NCBI RefSeq assembly: GCF_013366925.1
Contig: NZ_JAALDK010000001.1
Span: forward strand, 2,301,089-2,365,088
Direction of reading: 5' to 3'
DNA length: 64,000 bases
From: Paraburkholderia youngii
Lineage (GTDB): Bacteria > Pseudomonadota > Gammaproteobacteria > Burkholderiales > Burkholderiaceae
In this document: piece by piece, positions 34,820 through 42,122 of the stretch
How positions within the stretch are numbered: the first letter of the stretch is position 1
Layout: each line of letters starts with the position of its first letter
Made by a program: the position numbers and the translations under genes
Notes under the pieces: generated by a model
Databases searched by the model: none
Told to the model about the DNA's origin: nothing
The model's input: only the letters and a program-made list of their open reading frames with translations

Positions 34820-35833
34820 GTGATTATCGATTGCCACGGTCACGTCAGCGCGCCCGCCGAACTCTGGGTCTACAAGGCACACATCCTCTCGCATCGCGGC
34901 GAGCATGGTCGCAGGATGCCGGAAGTGACGGACGAAGAGATCCTGCACTACGCCAACAAGAAGGAAATGGCGCCGGTCGGCCATCTCGACATGCTCGATC
35001 GCGTGGGCACGAACGTCCAGCTGCTGTCGCCGCGGCCGTTCCAGATGATGCACAGCCAGAAGCCGGGCAAACTCGTTCACTGGTTCACCGAAGAAACGAA
35101 CAACATCATCTCGCGCACGGTCAAGCTGCTGCCGAAGCGCTTTATCGGTGTCGGCGGCCTGCCGCAAGTTGCGGGTGACCCGATCGAAACCGTGCTGCCT
35201 GAACTCGAACGCGGCGTGAAGGAACTCGGCTTCAAGGGCGTGCTGCTCAACCCCGATCCGTTCGAAAACAGCGGCAGCGAAGCTCCGGGGCTAGGTGAGC
35301 GCTACTGGTATCCGCTGTACGAAAAGCTGTGCGAACTCGACATTCCGGCGCACATCCACGCTACGGGTTCACATTCGGCTCGCTCGCCCTACACCGTTCA
35401 CTTCATCAATGAAGAAACCATCGCGGTGTTCAACCTCGTCAACTCGAACGTGTTCAAGGACTTCCCGAAGCTGAAGATCATGATCTCGCACGGCGGCGGC
35501 TCGATCCCATATCAGATCGGTCGCTTCCAGTCGGGTGCCGCACGCGCGGGCCGCAACTTCCTCGAAGGTATGCGCAATCTGTATTACGACACCGTGCTCT
35601 ACTCGGAAGAGTCGCTGCGCCTGCTGATCAAGACCGTGGGTGCCGATCGCTGCCTGTTCGGTGCCGAGTGTCCGGGCGTCGGCTCGGCGATCAATCCGGA
35701 TACGGGCCGCACGTTCGACGACATCAAGCCGTACATCCAGGGCTTCGACTGGCTGTCGCAGGAGGAGAAGGACAAGATCTTCTTCGGCAATGCCCGCGAC
35801 TTCTTCAAGCTCGACCTCGCGGATTACGAATAA
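34820..35833 (+). CDS. LigJ-like 4-oxalomesaconate hydratase family protein (amidohydrolase superfamily)
   Basis: A 337-residue protein starting at GTG with AAGGAGAC upstream. It aligns along its length with LigJ, which hydrates 4-oxalomesaconate to 4-carboxy-4-hydroxy-2-oxoadipate in the protocatechuate 4,5-cleavage and gallate pathways. Metal and active residues keep the LigJ arrangement: His6 and His8 in IDCHGH, His178 in IPAHIHATG, His224 in ISHGGGSIPYQ, and Glu283 in FGAECPG (a Glu where most amidohydrolases have Asp, as in LigJ). Also shared: FSPRA-like LLSPRPFQM and the NPDP motif. It sits directly before the LigB-like dioxygenase gene. Confidence 0.88.
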   Translation: MIIDCHGHVSAPAELWVYKAHILSHRGEHGRRMPEVTDEEILHYANKKEMAPVGHLDMLDRVGTNVQLLSPRPFQMMHSQKPGKLVHWFTEETNNIISRTVKLLPKRFIGVGGLPQVAGDPIETVLPELERGVKELGFKGVLLNPDPFENSGSEAPGLGERYWYPLYEKLCELDIPAHIHATGSHSARSPYTVHFINEETIAVFNLVNSNVFKDFPKLKIMISHGGGSIPYQIGRFQSGAARAGRNFLEGMRNLYYDTVLYSEESLRLLIKTVGADRCLFGAECPGVGSAINPDTGRTFDDIKPYIQGFDWLSQEEKDKIFFGNARDFFKLDLADYE

Positions 35834-35860
35834 TTCCCGGCGCCAACAGGACTCGAAACC

Positions 35861-36865
35861 ATGGCAAAAATCGTACTGGGAATGGGGACATCGCACGGTC
35901 CCATGCTCGTGACGCCGCCTGAAACCTGGGGCGCTCGTGTACCCGATGACCGACTGAGTAAGCATCACTTCGAGGGCCGTGAGTGGTCCTTCGATGAACT
36001 CGTCGATTATCGGCGTGACGAGAACCTCGGGAACCAGATCACGCTCGACGTATGGAAAGCCAGGCACGCCCAGTGTCTCGCGGCTATCGAGGAGATGGCG
36101 CGGGTTCTCACCGAAGCGAAGCCGGACGTCGTTGTGATCGTCGGCAACGATCAGATGGAAATCTTCGATACCGACTGCATCCCTGCACTCAGCGTGATGT
36201 GTGGCCCGACGATCGTGAACAACATGATCAGCCACGAGAAACTTCAGACGATGCCCCCGGGTGTGCGTCACGCGATGCCGGGCTATATGCCGGATACCGC
36301 GAGTTACTCCGGCGTTCCCGAACTCGCGAAGCACATCATCAAGACCGCGATGAACGATCAGTTCGACGTCGCAGCCCTTCAGCGTCTGTCGGAAACCGAA
36401 ACGCCGCACGCGTTCGGGTTCGTGTTCCGTCAGTTGATGAAGGATCAGGTGATCCCGACCGTGCCGGTGCTCGTCAACACGTTCTACCCGCCGAATCAAC
36501 CGACCGTTGCCCGCTGCCACGCGTTCGGTCGCTCGATCGGTCGCGCTATCCAGTCGTGGGACACGGATGCACGCGTTGCCGTCATCGCCTCGGGCGGTCT
36601 GACGCACTTCGTGATCGACGAGCGCGTCGACCAGTTGGTCCTGAGCGCGATGAAGAACCATGATTTCTCGCCGGTCTTCGAACTTGATGAAGCGATCTTC
36701 CAGGCAGGCACGTCGGAAATCAAGAACTGGATTCCGGTCGCTGGCGTGATGGACGAAATCGGCTTCGACATGACGGTGGTCGATTACGTGCCGTGCTATC
36801 GCAGCGAAGCCGGCACCGGCAACGCGATGGGTTTCGTCTACTGGAAATCGCCGGACCAGCAATAA
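35861..36865 (+). CDS. LigB-type (class III) extradiol ring-cleavage dioxygenase homologue with Gln at a metal-ligand position
   Basis: A 334-residue single-chain relative of LigB/DesB, enzymes that open protocatechuate or gallate with Fe(II). His12 (GTSHGPM), the catalytic-base His249 (GGLTHF) and the ligand Glu286 (GTSEIKNW) align with LigB His12, His195 and Glu242. Where LigB has YNDH (His61), this protein reads GNDQ with Gln98 in an otherwise gap-free match, so one of three iron ligands is replaced. No separate LigA-like small subunit adjoins it. Neighbours (hydratase, aldolase-like genes) support ring opening, but the altered metal site leaves the exact reaction open. Confidence 0.87.
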   Translation: MAKIVLGMGTSHGPMLVTPPETWGARVPDDRLSKHHFEGREWSFDELVDYRRDENLGNQITLDVWKARHAQCLAAIEEMARVLTEAKPDVVVIVGNDQMEIFDTDCIPALSVMCGPTIVNNMISHEKLQTMPPGVRHAMPGYMPDTASYSGVPELAKHIIKTAMNDQFDVAALQRLSETETPHAFGFVFRQLMKDQVIPTVPVLVNTFYPPNQPTVARCHAFGRSIGRAIQSWDTDARVAVIASGGLTHFVIDERVDQLVLSAMKNHDFSPVFELDEAIFQAGTSEIKNWIPVAGVMDEIGFDMTVVDYVPCYRSEAGTGNAMGFVYWKSPDQQ

Positions 36866-36879
36866 GGATTAGCAAAGAT

Positions 36880-37542
36880 ATGAAAAGCAAAGACGAATAC
36901 GTCCACCGCCTTCGGCGATTGGACTGCTGTGCCGTCTCGGATGCGCTGGACAAACTCGGTCTGACCGGTGTCGTCAGCGGTGTTCAGCAGGCTTCGGGCA
37001 CGAGGCGGATCGCAGGTCGCGTGATCACGATGAAACTCGGTGTTGGCGATCCGCCTCCGGGCCCGCCGCGTCACCTCGGCACCACCGCGATCGAACTCGG
37101 CGGCGCCGACGACGTGATCGTTGTCGAGCAGCGCACGGGCGTCGAAGCCGGTTCGTGGGGCGGCATCCTCTCGTTGGGCGCCAAGGTTCGCGGCATCGCT
37201 GGCGTGATCGCCGACGGCCCGGTCCGTGATATCGACGAATCCCGCGAGATGGATCTGCCGGTGTTCGCGAACGCGTTCACCGCCCGCACTGCCCGCGGTC
37301 GCATCGTCGAGAAGGGCGTCAACGTTCCGGTCGAGGTCTTCGGTACCGCCGTCGAAGCCGGTGATTATGTGATCGCCGACAGCAGCGCGGTGGTCTTCAT
37401 CAGCGCGGCCAACGTTGCACGCGTGATCGAAACCGCCGAGTCGATCGTGGCCCGTGAAGCCCTGATGGCGAAGGCTGTACTGGCAGGCACCCCCATCCAC
37501 GAAGTGATGGGCGGCAACTACGAATTCATGCTTAAGGATTAG
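36880..37542 (+). CDS. RraA/LigK-like protein 1 (divergent aldolase-family member)
   Basis: A 220-residue member of the RraA fold family, which includes LigK/ProA 4-carboxy-4-hydroxy-2-oxoadipate aldolase. It keeps the substrate/metal motif ADGPVRD (Arg-Asp) and PVFANAFTA. The C-terminal block that in aldolases reads D-x-D-G-V reads ADSSAVVF here, so the acidic residues and Gly are lost. The start MKSKDEYVHRL follows AAGGA; the frame opens earlier, inside the dioxygenase gene. First of three tandem paralogues. It may be a non-catalytic partner or act on another compound. Confidence 0.83.
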   Translation: MKSKDEYVHRLRRLDCCAVSDALDKLGLTGVVSGVQQASGTRRIAGRVITMKLGVGDPPPGPPRHLGTTAIELGGADDVIVVEQRTGVEAGSWGGILSLGAKVRGIAGVIADGPVRDIDESREMDLPVFANAFTARTARGRIVEKGVNVPVEVFGTAVEAGDYVIADSSAVVFISAANVARVIETAESIVAREALMAKAVLAGTPIHEVMGGNYEFMLKD

Positions 37543-37544
37543 TC

Positions 37545-38222
37545 ATGTCCGAAATCGAACAAGACAAAAACGTTGCTCGTGCAGCAAAACTCGAAACGGC
37601 AACGCTAAGCGACGCTCTCGATCGTCTGGGTCTCAACGGCCAGTGCAGCCGCATCAAGCCCCGTGACCCGTCCTTCCGCATGGCGGGTCGTGCATTCACG
37701 ATCCTCTACGGCCCGGCTGCTTCTCCCGCAGGCACGGTCGGCGACTTCATCGACGACGTGCCGCCCGGCAGCGTGATTGTTCTCGACAACGGCGGTCGCA
37801 CCGATGCCACCGTTTGGGGCGACATCCTGACCGAAATCGCACACCGTCGCGGCATCGCCGGCACGGTGATCGACGGCATCAACCGCGACGTCCATCTCTG
37901 CCTGTCGCTCGGTTACCCGGTGTTCTCCAAGGACAACTGGATGCGCACTGGCAAGGATCGCGTGCAAGTCGAAGCCACGAACGTGCCGGTCAACATCGGC
38001 GACGTACGTGTTGCTCCGGGTGACCTGCTACGCGGTGATGCCGATGGCGTTATTTCAATTCCCAAAGAACACGAAGAGCGTGTGCTCGCCGCTGCGGAAG
38101 AAATCGACGCAGCAGAAAGAGCCATTCGCGCAGCAGTCGCGTCGGGCATGCGCCTCGACGAAGCGCGCAAGCAGTTCAAGTACCATCAATTGCAAACGCG
38201 CACCACCGGGAGCAAAGCATGA
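37545..38222 (+). CDS. RraA/LigK-like protein 2
   Basis: A 225-residue RraA-family protein with DGINRD and PVFSKDNW motifs and an intact GDADGVISIP. It starts 2 bases after the stop of copy 1 (AAGGAT ribosome site) and overlaps copy 3 by four bases (ATGA). The residues around PVF (KDNWMRTGKDRV) differ from the usual ARG, which may alter substrate choice. Expected chemistry is retro-aldol or decarboxylation of a 2-oxo acid with a divalent metal. Confidence 0.85.
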   Translation: MSEIEQDKNVARAAKLETATLSDALDRLGLNGQCSRIKPRDPSFRMAGRAFTILYGPAASPAGTVGDFIDDVPPGSVIVLDNGGRTDATVWGDILTEIAHRRGIAGTVIDGINRDVHLCLSLGYPVFSKDNWMRTGKDRVQVEATNVPVNIGDVRVAPGDLLRGDADGVISIPKEHEERVLAAAEEIDAAERAIRAAVASGMRLDEARKQFKYHQLQTRTTGSKA

Positions 38223-38890
38223 CCGGTCCGCGCTTGAACCCAGCAGAGACGACACGAGTCGACATTCAACGTCCGGATACCGAACTAATCAAGTCGGCGG
38301 GCAAACTGCCTTCTGCCACGCTGCATGAAGCGGCTGGAAAGATCGGTGCGCTGCCGGCTGCAATCCACCCTGTGGCACCGGGTTTCAAAGTGTGTGGCCC
38401 TGCTGTGACCGTCCATTCGCCGGGTGGTGACAACCTGTGGTTGCATCGGGCGATCTACGCCGCACAGCCGGGCGACGTGCTGGTCGTGTCGGTCAGCGAA
38501 GCCTATGAGCATGGGTACTGGGGCGAGATCATGTCAACGGCCTCAAAGGTTCGCGGGCTTGCAGGTCTCGTCATTAACGGGTGCGTTCGTGATCAGCGAC
38601 TGCTGTCCGAGATCGGGTTCCCCGTCTTCGCCCGAGGACTTTGTATCCGCGGCACCGGAAAAGATTTTGGCGCTCGCGGCTGGATCAACGCACCGATCCG
38701 ACTCGACGACGTGACAGTTAACGCAGGTGACCTGATCGTTGGCGACGAAGATGGTGTCGTCTGCATTCCGCGCGAGCAGGTCGCAACCGCTATCGCCGCG
38801 TCGGAAGCACGTGAGGCCGCGGAAGCACAGCAGTTGAAACGGCTCGAGGCAGGCGAAAGCACGCTCAGTATCTTCGGCTGGGACCAGTAA
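38219..38890 (+). CDS. RraA/LigK-like protein 3 (probable 4-carboxy-4-hydroxy-2-oxoadipate-type aldolase)
   Basis: A 223-residue protein, the copy closest to genuine LigK/ProA aldolases: VINGCVRD with the Arg-Asp pair, GFPVFARGL, and VGDEDGVVCIPRE. Such enzymes split 4-carboxy-4-hydroxy-2-oxoadipate to pyruvate and oxaloacetate and can decarboxylate oxaloacetate. With the LigJ-like hydratase three genes upstream, it completes a standard lower meta-cleavage route. ATGA overlap with copy 2. A hairpin with a T-rich tail follows the gene. Confidence 0.87.
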   Translation: MTGPRLNPAETTRVDIQRPDTELIKSAGKLPSATLHEAAGKIGALPAAIHPVAPGFKVCGPAVTVHSPGGDNLWLHRAIYAAQPGDVLVVSVSEAYEHGYWGEIMSTASKVRGLAGLVINGCVRDQRLLSEIGFPVFARGLCIRGTGKDFGARGWINAPIRLDDVTVNAGDLIVGDEDGVVCIPREQVATAIAASEAREAAEAQQLKRLEAGESTLSIFGWDQ

Positions 38891-38915
38891 CCAGCTAAGA
38901 GGTGCGAGTCTCTCT

Positions 38916-38956
38916 CACGGGCGGCCGTCTTTGGGACGCCACCCGTGTTTCTTTTG
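38916..38956 (+). terminator. Terminator-like hairpin between RraA 3 and the flavin reductase
   Basis: Long stem based on CACGGG/CCCGTG (38916-38921 with 38942-38947), extended with one mismatch and one bulge, followed by TTTCTTTT. It may end the operon or lower expression of the flavin reductase gene downstream. Confidence 0.6.
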
Positions 38957-38989
38957 GTGTCACCAAATTTTGATGACCTGGGGGCGCAA

Positions 38990-39535
38990 ATGAGCATCGA
39001 AGAATCTGAATTTAGGCGCGCCATGCGCAGTCTCACCGGGCACGTGTGTTTGATTACCACCGGTTCTGACGCTGACGGTCCACTTGCTGGTATGACAGCA
39101 ACCGCCGTGACTTCCGTGAGTGCTGCGCCCCCTATCCTGCTCGTCTGCATCAATCGCGCGAATTCCTCGTTGGCACACGTGCAGGCGACCGGTCATTTCG
39201 TCGTCAATGTGCTAGCGCGCAGCGAGCAGGAATTGGCACAACGGTTTTCTCGCCCTATCTCGCCTGAGGAAAAATTCCAGGCCGGCACGTGGAATCGCAT
39301 CAGGACCGGCGCCCCGGCGTTGGCCACGGCGATGGTGAATTTCGATTGCAGCGTCGAACGTATCGTCGAGATCGGCACGCATGCCGTAATTTTTGGCCAC
39401 GTGTTGGGAACCGCCATTAATACGGACGCAAAGACGCCGCTACTGTATTCGCAGGGCTCCTATGGTGAATTTCAAACCAATAAGGCCGTCGATTTCCACG
39501 ACATGCTTTGGATCTCGAACTGGGGGTCCGACTAA
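38990..39535 (+). CDS. NAD(P)H:flavin reductase of a two-component monooxygenase
   Basis: A 181-residue protein of the flavin_reduct (HpaC/HsaB) family: FRRAMRSLTGHVCLITTG, GMTATAVTSVSAAPPILLVC (flavin site), SSLAHVQATGHFVVNVLA and a late HAVIFGHVLG. It supplies reduced flavin to a separate oxygenase; the fitting partner is the group D enzyme at 31119-32303 in the divergent operon. The start at 38990 gives the family length, with GGGGGCG upstream. Confidence 0.9.
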   Translation: MSIEESEFRRAMRSLTGHVCLITTGSDADGPLAGMTATAVTSVSAAPPILLVCINRANSSLAHVQATGHFVVNVLARSEQELAQRFSRPISPEEKFQAGTWNRIRTGAPALATAMVNFDCSVERIVEIGTHAVIFGHVLGTAINTDAKTPLLYSQGSYGEFQTNKAVDFHDMLWISNWGSD

Positions 39536-39606
39536 TTTAGCAATTTGGCAGGAGTCTTCGCGTGGGCGTCAAATGACAAGCACGTTGCGCGATACCGGCT
39601 GTAGAT

Positions 39607-39636
39607 GAAAAAAAGGGGCACCGTCGGCGCCCCTTC
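39607..39636 (-). terminator. Terminator of the GntR regulator gene
   Basis: Stem AAGGGGC/GCCCCTT (39614-39620 with 39630-39636); on the minus strand followed by seven T. It also lies downstream of the flavin reductase on the plus strand, without a T run on that side. Confidence 0.88.
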
Positions 39637-39642
39637 TATCGA

Positions 39643-40344
39643 TCAGGTCTCTCTGGCCGCAAGCACCGCCATCAAGCCGCTCAAAACAATTGATCGGCCC
39701 TTTTCGTAAGTCGCGAGCAGCAAGTCTTTATCCTTACTCTGCAGCGCCTTCACCAACCGCGCCTCGATATTCGCACTGCGGTGTTCAGGGTTCGCTGAGA
39801 TATCTGCGGCCAATGCACGATAGCGATCGGTCAACCGCATCAATCGCAGCACTTCGCGCTTAAGCACCTTGTTCGGTGACAGATCGAAAATCATGTCGTG
39901 GAATGCGCGGTGTTGCTCGATCCAGCCTTCGCGATTACCCGCACCGAGCAAATGCTCCAGATCCGCGAGCATTGCCTTCAGTTGCTTCATCTGCGCGGGC
40001 GTCGGCCACTCGATGGTCATCAGCAATTCGGCTTCAAGCAGTTGCCGCATCCGATACAGTTGCCGCGCTTCGTCGCTCGACAGTTGGGCGACAAAGAACC
40101 CACGATTTGGATCGTGTTCAATGATGCCTTCAGCGGCCAGCAGTTTCAGCGCCTCACGCACGGGCACTCGGCTAATTCCGAAGCGCTCGGCAAGATCGGA
40201 CTGTCGTAGTTGGAAACCGGGTGCAAGCACTCCCCGGTTGATCAGTTTGCGTGTCTCTGCCGCTACCTGAGCCGGAAAATCACTGCCGTCCAGTTCCTGA
40301 AGTTCGCCGGAAGTCACTCGGCCTAGGATCGCAATCGTATTCAT
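39643..40344 (-). CDS. GntR-family regulator, FadR/FCD type
   Basis: A 233-residue repressor-type regulator with an N-terminal winged helix (residues about 30-95; FQLRQSDLAERFGISRVPVREALKLLAAEGI) and a C-terminal FCD ligand domain with metal-site residues in EQHRAFHDMIF and SANIEARLVKALQ. It is the last gene of the island, convergent with the rightward operon. The candidate operator at 33635-33647 makes self-contained control likely. The ligand is probably a carboxylate of the pathway. The start is at the ATG that coincides with the expected transcription start; the frame opens at 40377. Confidence 0.92.
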   Translation of the reverse strand: MNTIAILGRVTSGELQELDGSDFPAQVAAETRKLINRGVLAPGFQLRQSDLAERFGISRVPVREALKLLAAEGIIEHDPNRGFFVAQLSSDEARQLYRMRQLLEAELLMTIEWPTPAQMKQLKAMLADLEHLLGAGNREGWIEQHRAFHDMIFDLSPNKVLKREVLRLMRLTDRYRALAADISANPEHRSANIEARLVKALQSKDKDLLLATYEKGRSIVLSGLMAVLAARET

Positions 40345-40350
40345 TTTCGT

Positions 40351-40378
40351 ATTATATCTCAGAATATCCCGACGCAAA
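40351..40378 (-). promoter_or_regulatory. Promoter of the GntR gene giving a leaderless message
   Basis: Minus strand TTTGCG (40378-40373), 16-base spacer, perfect TATAAT (40356-40351). Six bases separate the -10 box from the A of the start codon, so transcription would begin at the ATG. No ribosome site is present. A doubled TTGACG lies just upstream. Confidence 0.55.
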
Positions 40379-40872
40379 CGTCAACGTCAACGACACGTCG
40401 CAGCCGGCCCTTGGCCCGGACGCTCGCCGCCCTGCGTGTTGCCTCGGGCTCGCGAATTTCACCCTGGGTATTAGGTAGGTGCTTAACTGTATTTGCCGGT
40501 GCTCGACCGGTCAGACAATGTCAGCGAAGATGTCGCCCGTTCCCGATCGGGGGAATGATGCTTTCAGGTCGCGAACAGCCAAATGAACGGACACCGTCTG
40601 CCGAGTTAAGTGCTGCTCTACAACTTAACCGACGATTCCAATACCGTTTAGCATTTTATGTTGGCTTTGCTTTCAAATGCAATTCTCGAGAGACGCATCC
40701 GATAAGGAAAACTACGTTTGCGCCAAATCAAATAGTCCACATCCGCCATGTTGGCAACGCTATTGAACACGCAGGGTTTGAAGCGCACCTCGCAAACTCG
40801 GAAAAGGCTGCATAAGAAAACGGCCGCGCTGCAAAAAAACAGCGCGGCCGTCCGCTTCCGCCATTCACCAAC
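40379..40872. other. Intergenic region at the right border of the island
   Basis: About 490 bases with lower GC in the middle (about 40620-40740). Frames here have no ribosome sites or recognisable products. The right end holds the terminator of the dienelactone hydrolase gene. Confidence 0.4.
40813..40851 (-). terminator. Terminator of the dienelactone hydrolase gene
   Basis: Perfect 12-bp stem ACGGCCGCGCTG/CAGCGCGGCCGT (40820-40831 with 40840-40851) with a poly-A/T loop; on the minus strand TTTTC follows. Confidence 0.85.
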
Positions 40873-41580
40873 TCATTTCCACAGCGTGCGGCCAAAGAAC
40901 GTCAGCGTGCGATCCCACGCCTGTTGCGCCCAGACCGGATCGTATTGCGTCTTCGCAATGCGGCCCGACCCAACCGCCGTTTCGTTCGCGAACGCGTGAC
41001 GCGCCAGATAACGATGAAACTCGATGTCGACCTTCGCGTCGGTGAGTTTCTTTTCGAGCGCGTCGACGGTGTCGGCGGCGAAGAACTCGTCCTGCTGACC
41101 CCAGTGGCCCATCACCGGAACCTTGATCTTCGACGCGTCGATATAGTCGAGCGGCGGGAAGCCATACCAGACGACGCCGGCCGCCAGTTCGGGCACGTTG
41201 CACAGCGCGAGAAACGTCAGCGCGCCACCCATGCAATAGCCGGTCACGCCGACCTTCGCAGCGTGCTGCTGCAGATACTGGACCGCGCCGCGCACATCCT
41301 GCGTTGCGGCATCGCCGAAATCGAGGCCGCTCATCAGATGGTTCGCCTCGTCCTCTTCGACCGTCGACTTGCCGCGATACAGATCGGGCACGAGCGCAAA
41401 GTAGCCGGCTTTCGCGAGGCGATCGGCGACGCCGCGAATCTGGTCGTTCAAGCCCCACCATTCCTGGATCACGACGATTGCGGGCGCGCCGGCGGTTTTT
41501 TCCGGCTTCGCGAGATAGCCCTGTAGCTGCTTGCCGTCCGGACGGTTGAACGTGATCATCGAACCTGCGTGTTGGGTCAT
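40873..41580 (-). CDS. Dienelactone hydrolase family protein
   Basis: A 235-residue alpha/beta hydrolase of the carboxymethylenebutenolidase family. Nucleophile Cys116 in GYCMGG, Asp164 in GQQDEFF and His195 in ARHAFAN form the triad, and QEWWG supplies Glu40, which in dienelactone hydrolases activates the Cys. Dienelactone hydrolase converts cis/trans-dienelactone to maleylacetate, but many homologues have other substrates. Ribosome site GAGGAGCG. It lies outside the island terminator and is transcribed alone, so it may be unrelated to the pathway. Confidence 0.9.
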   Translation of the reverse strand: MTQHAGSMITFNRPDGKQLQGYLAKPEKTAGAPAIVVIQEWWGLNDQIRGVADRLAKAGYFALVPDLYRGKSTVEEDEANHLMSGLDFGDAATQDVRGAVQYLQQHAAKVGVTGYCMGGALTFLALCNVPELAAGVVWYGFPPLDYIDASKIKVPVMGHWGQQDEFFAADTVDALEKKLTDAKVDIEFHRYLARHAFANETAVGSGRIAKTQYDPVWAQQAWDRTLTFFGRTLWK

Positions 41581-42122
41581 CGGTCGCTCCTCGAGTAGAC
41601 GAAACCGCTAGCATAGCGCCACTACCCCGTTTCCTGTTCTATCGGAACCGTGTCAGCGCGCGGGCGTGCTCCCGTTGAATCTGCGCATTATGTAAATCCA
41701 ACCATACGACGTTGAACATCAGGAAAAGTGCATTAACCCATTCGCCGAAGTGCGGTTCCACAAAGGCGATTGACGACGCTATACTCCACGCCATGCTTTC
41801 TGGATCGACATTCGAAGGAAGAGCAATCGGCGGAACGCGCTCTCAATCGTCTCGTGCTGAAAGCTAACGTTAAAGTACGACGCAGGTCGATGCGCATCGC
41901 GGCGCCCCCGAAATACCGCACTGGCGCTGCTTTGCGGGTCCACGTCTCTCAGGTTCTGGCCATCATCCTCGGATGCCAGAATCTTTAGGCCGACACACTG
42001 TGTCGGCTTTTTTTTATTCGCGACGCTTTTGCAATTCCGACTCGCGCGACACTCTCGTCAATTGGCAGTCGCATCAAAAGTGCATTCGACACATACCAAT
42101 TAATCACGTATTGCGATCCACG
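41581..42122. other. Intergenic region holding an orphan plus-strand transcript end
   Basis: About 540 bases. No convincing protein gene: a 72-codon plus frame 41770-41988 has only a TTG start and no ribosome site. Its right end holds two hairpins, the second a strong terminator (separate entry). Confidence 0.4.
41954..42016 (+). ncRNA. Candidate small RNA 3' end: two hairpins and a T run
   Basis: First hairpin TTCTGGC/GCCAGAA (41954-41960 with 41975-41981, extended by ATC/GAT). Second hairpin GCCGACAC/GTGTCGGC (41989-41996 with 42000-42007) with a 3-base loop, followed by eight or more T. No annotated plus-strand gene ends here, so the terminator must serve an unannotated transcript. The 5' end is not located. 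Confidence 0.4.
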
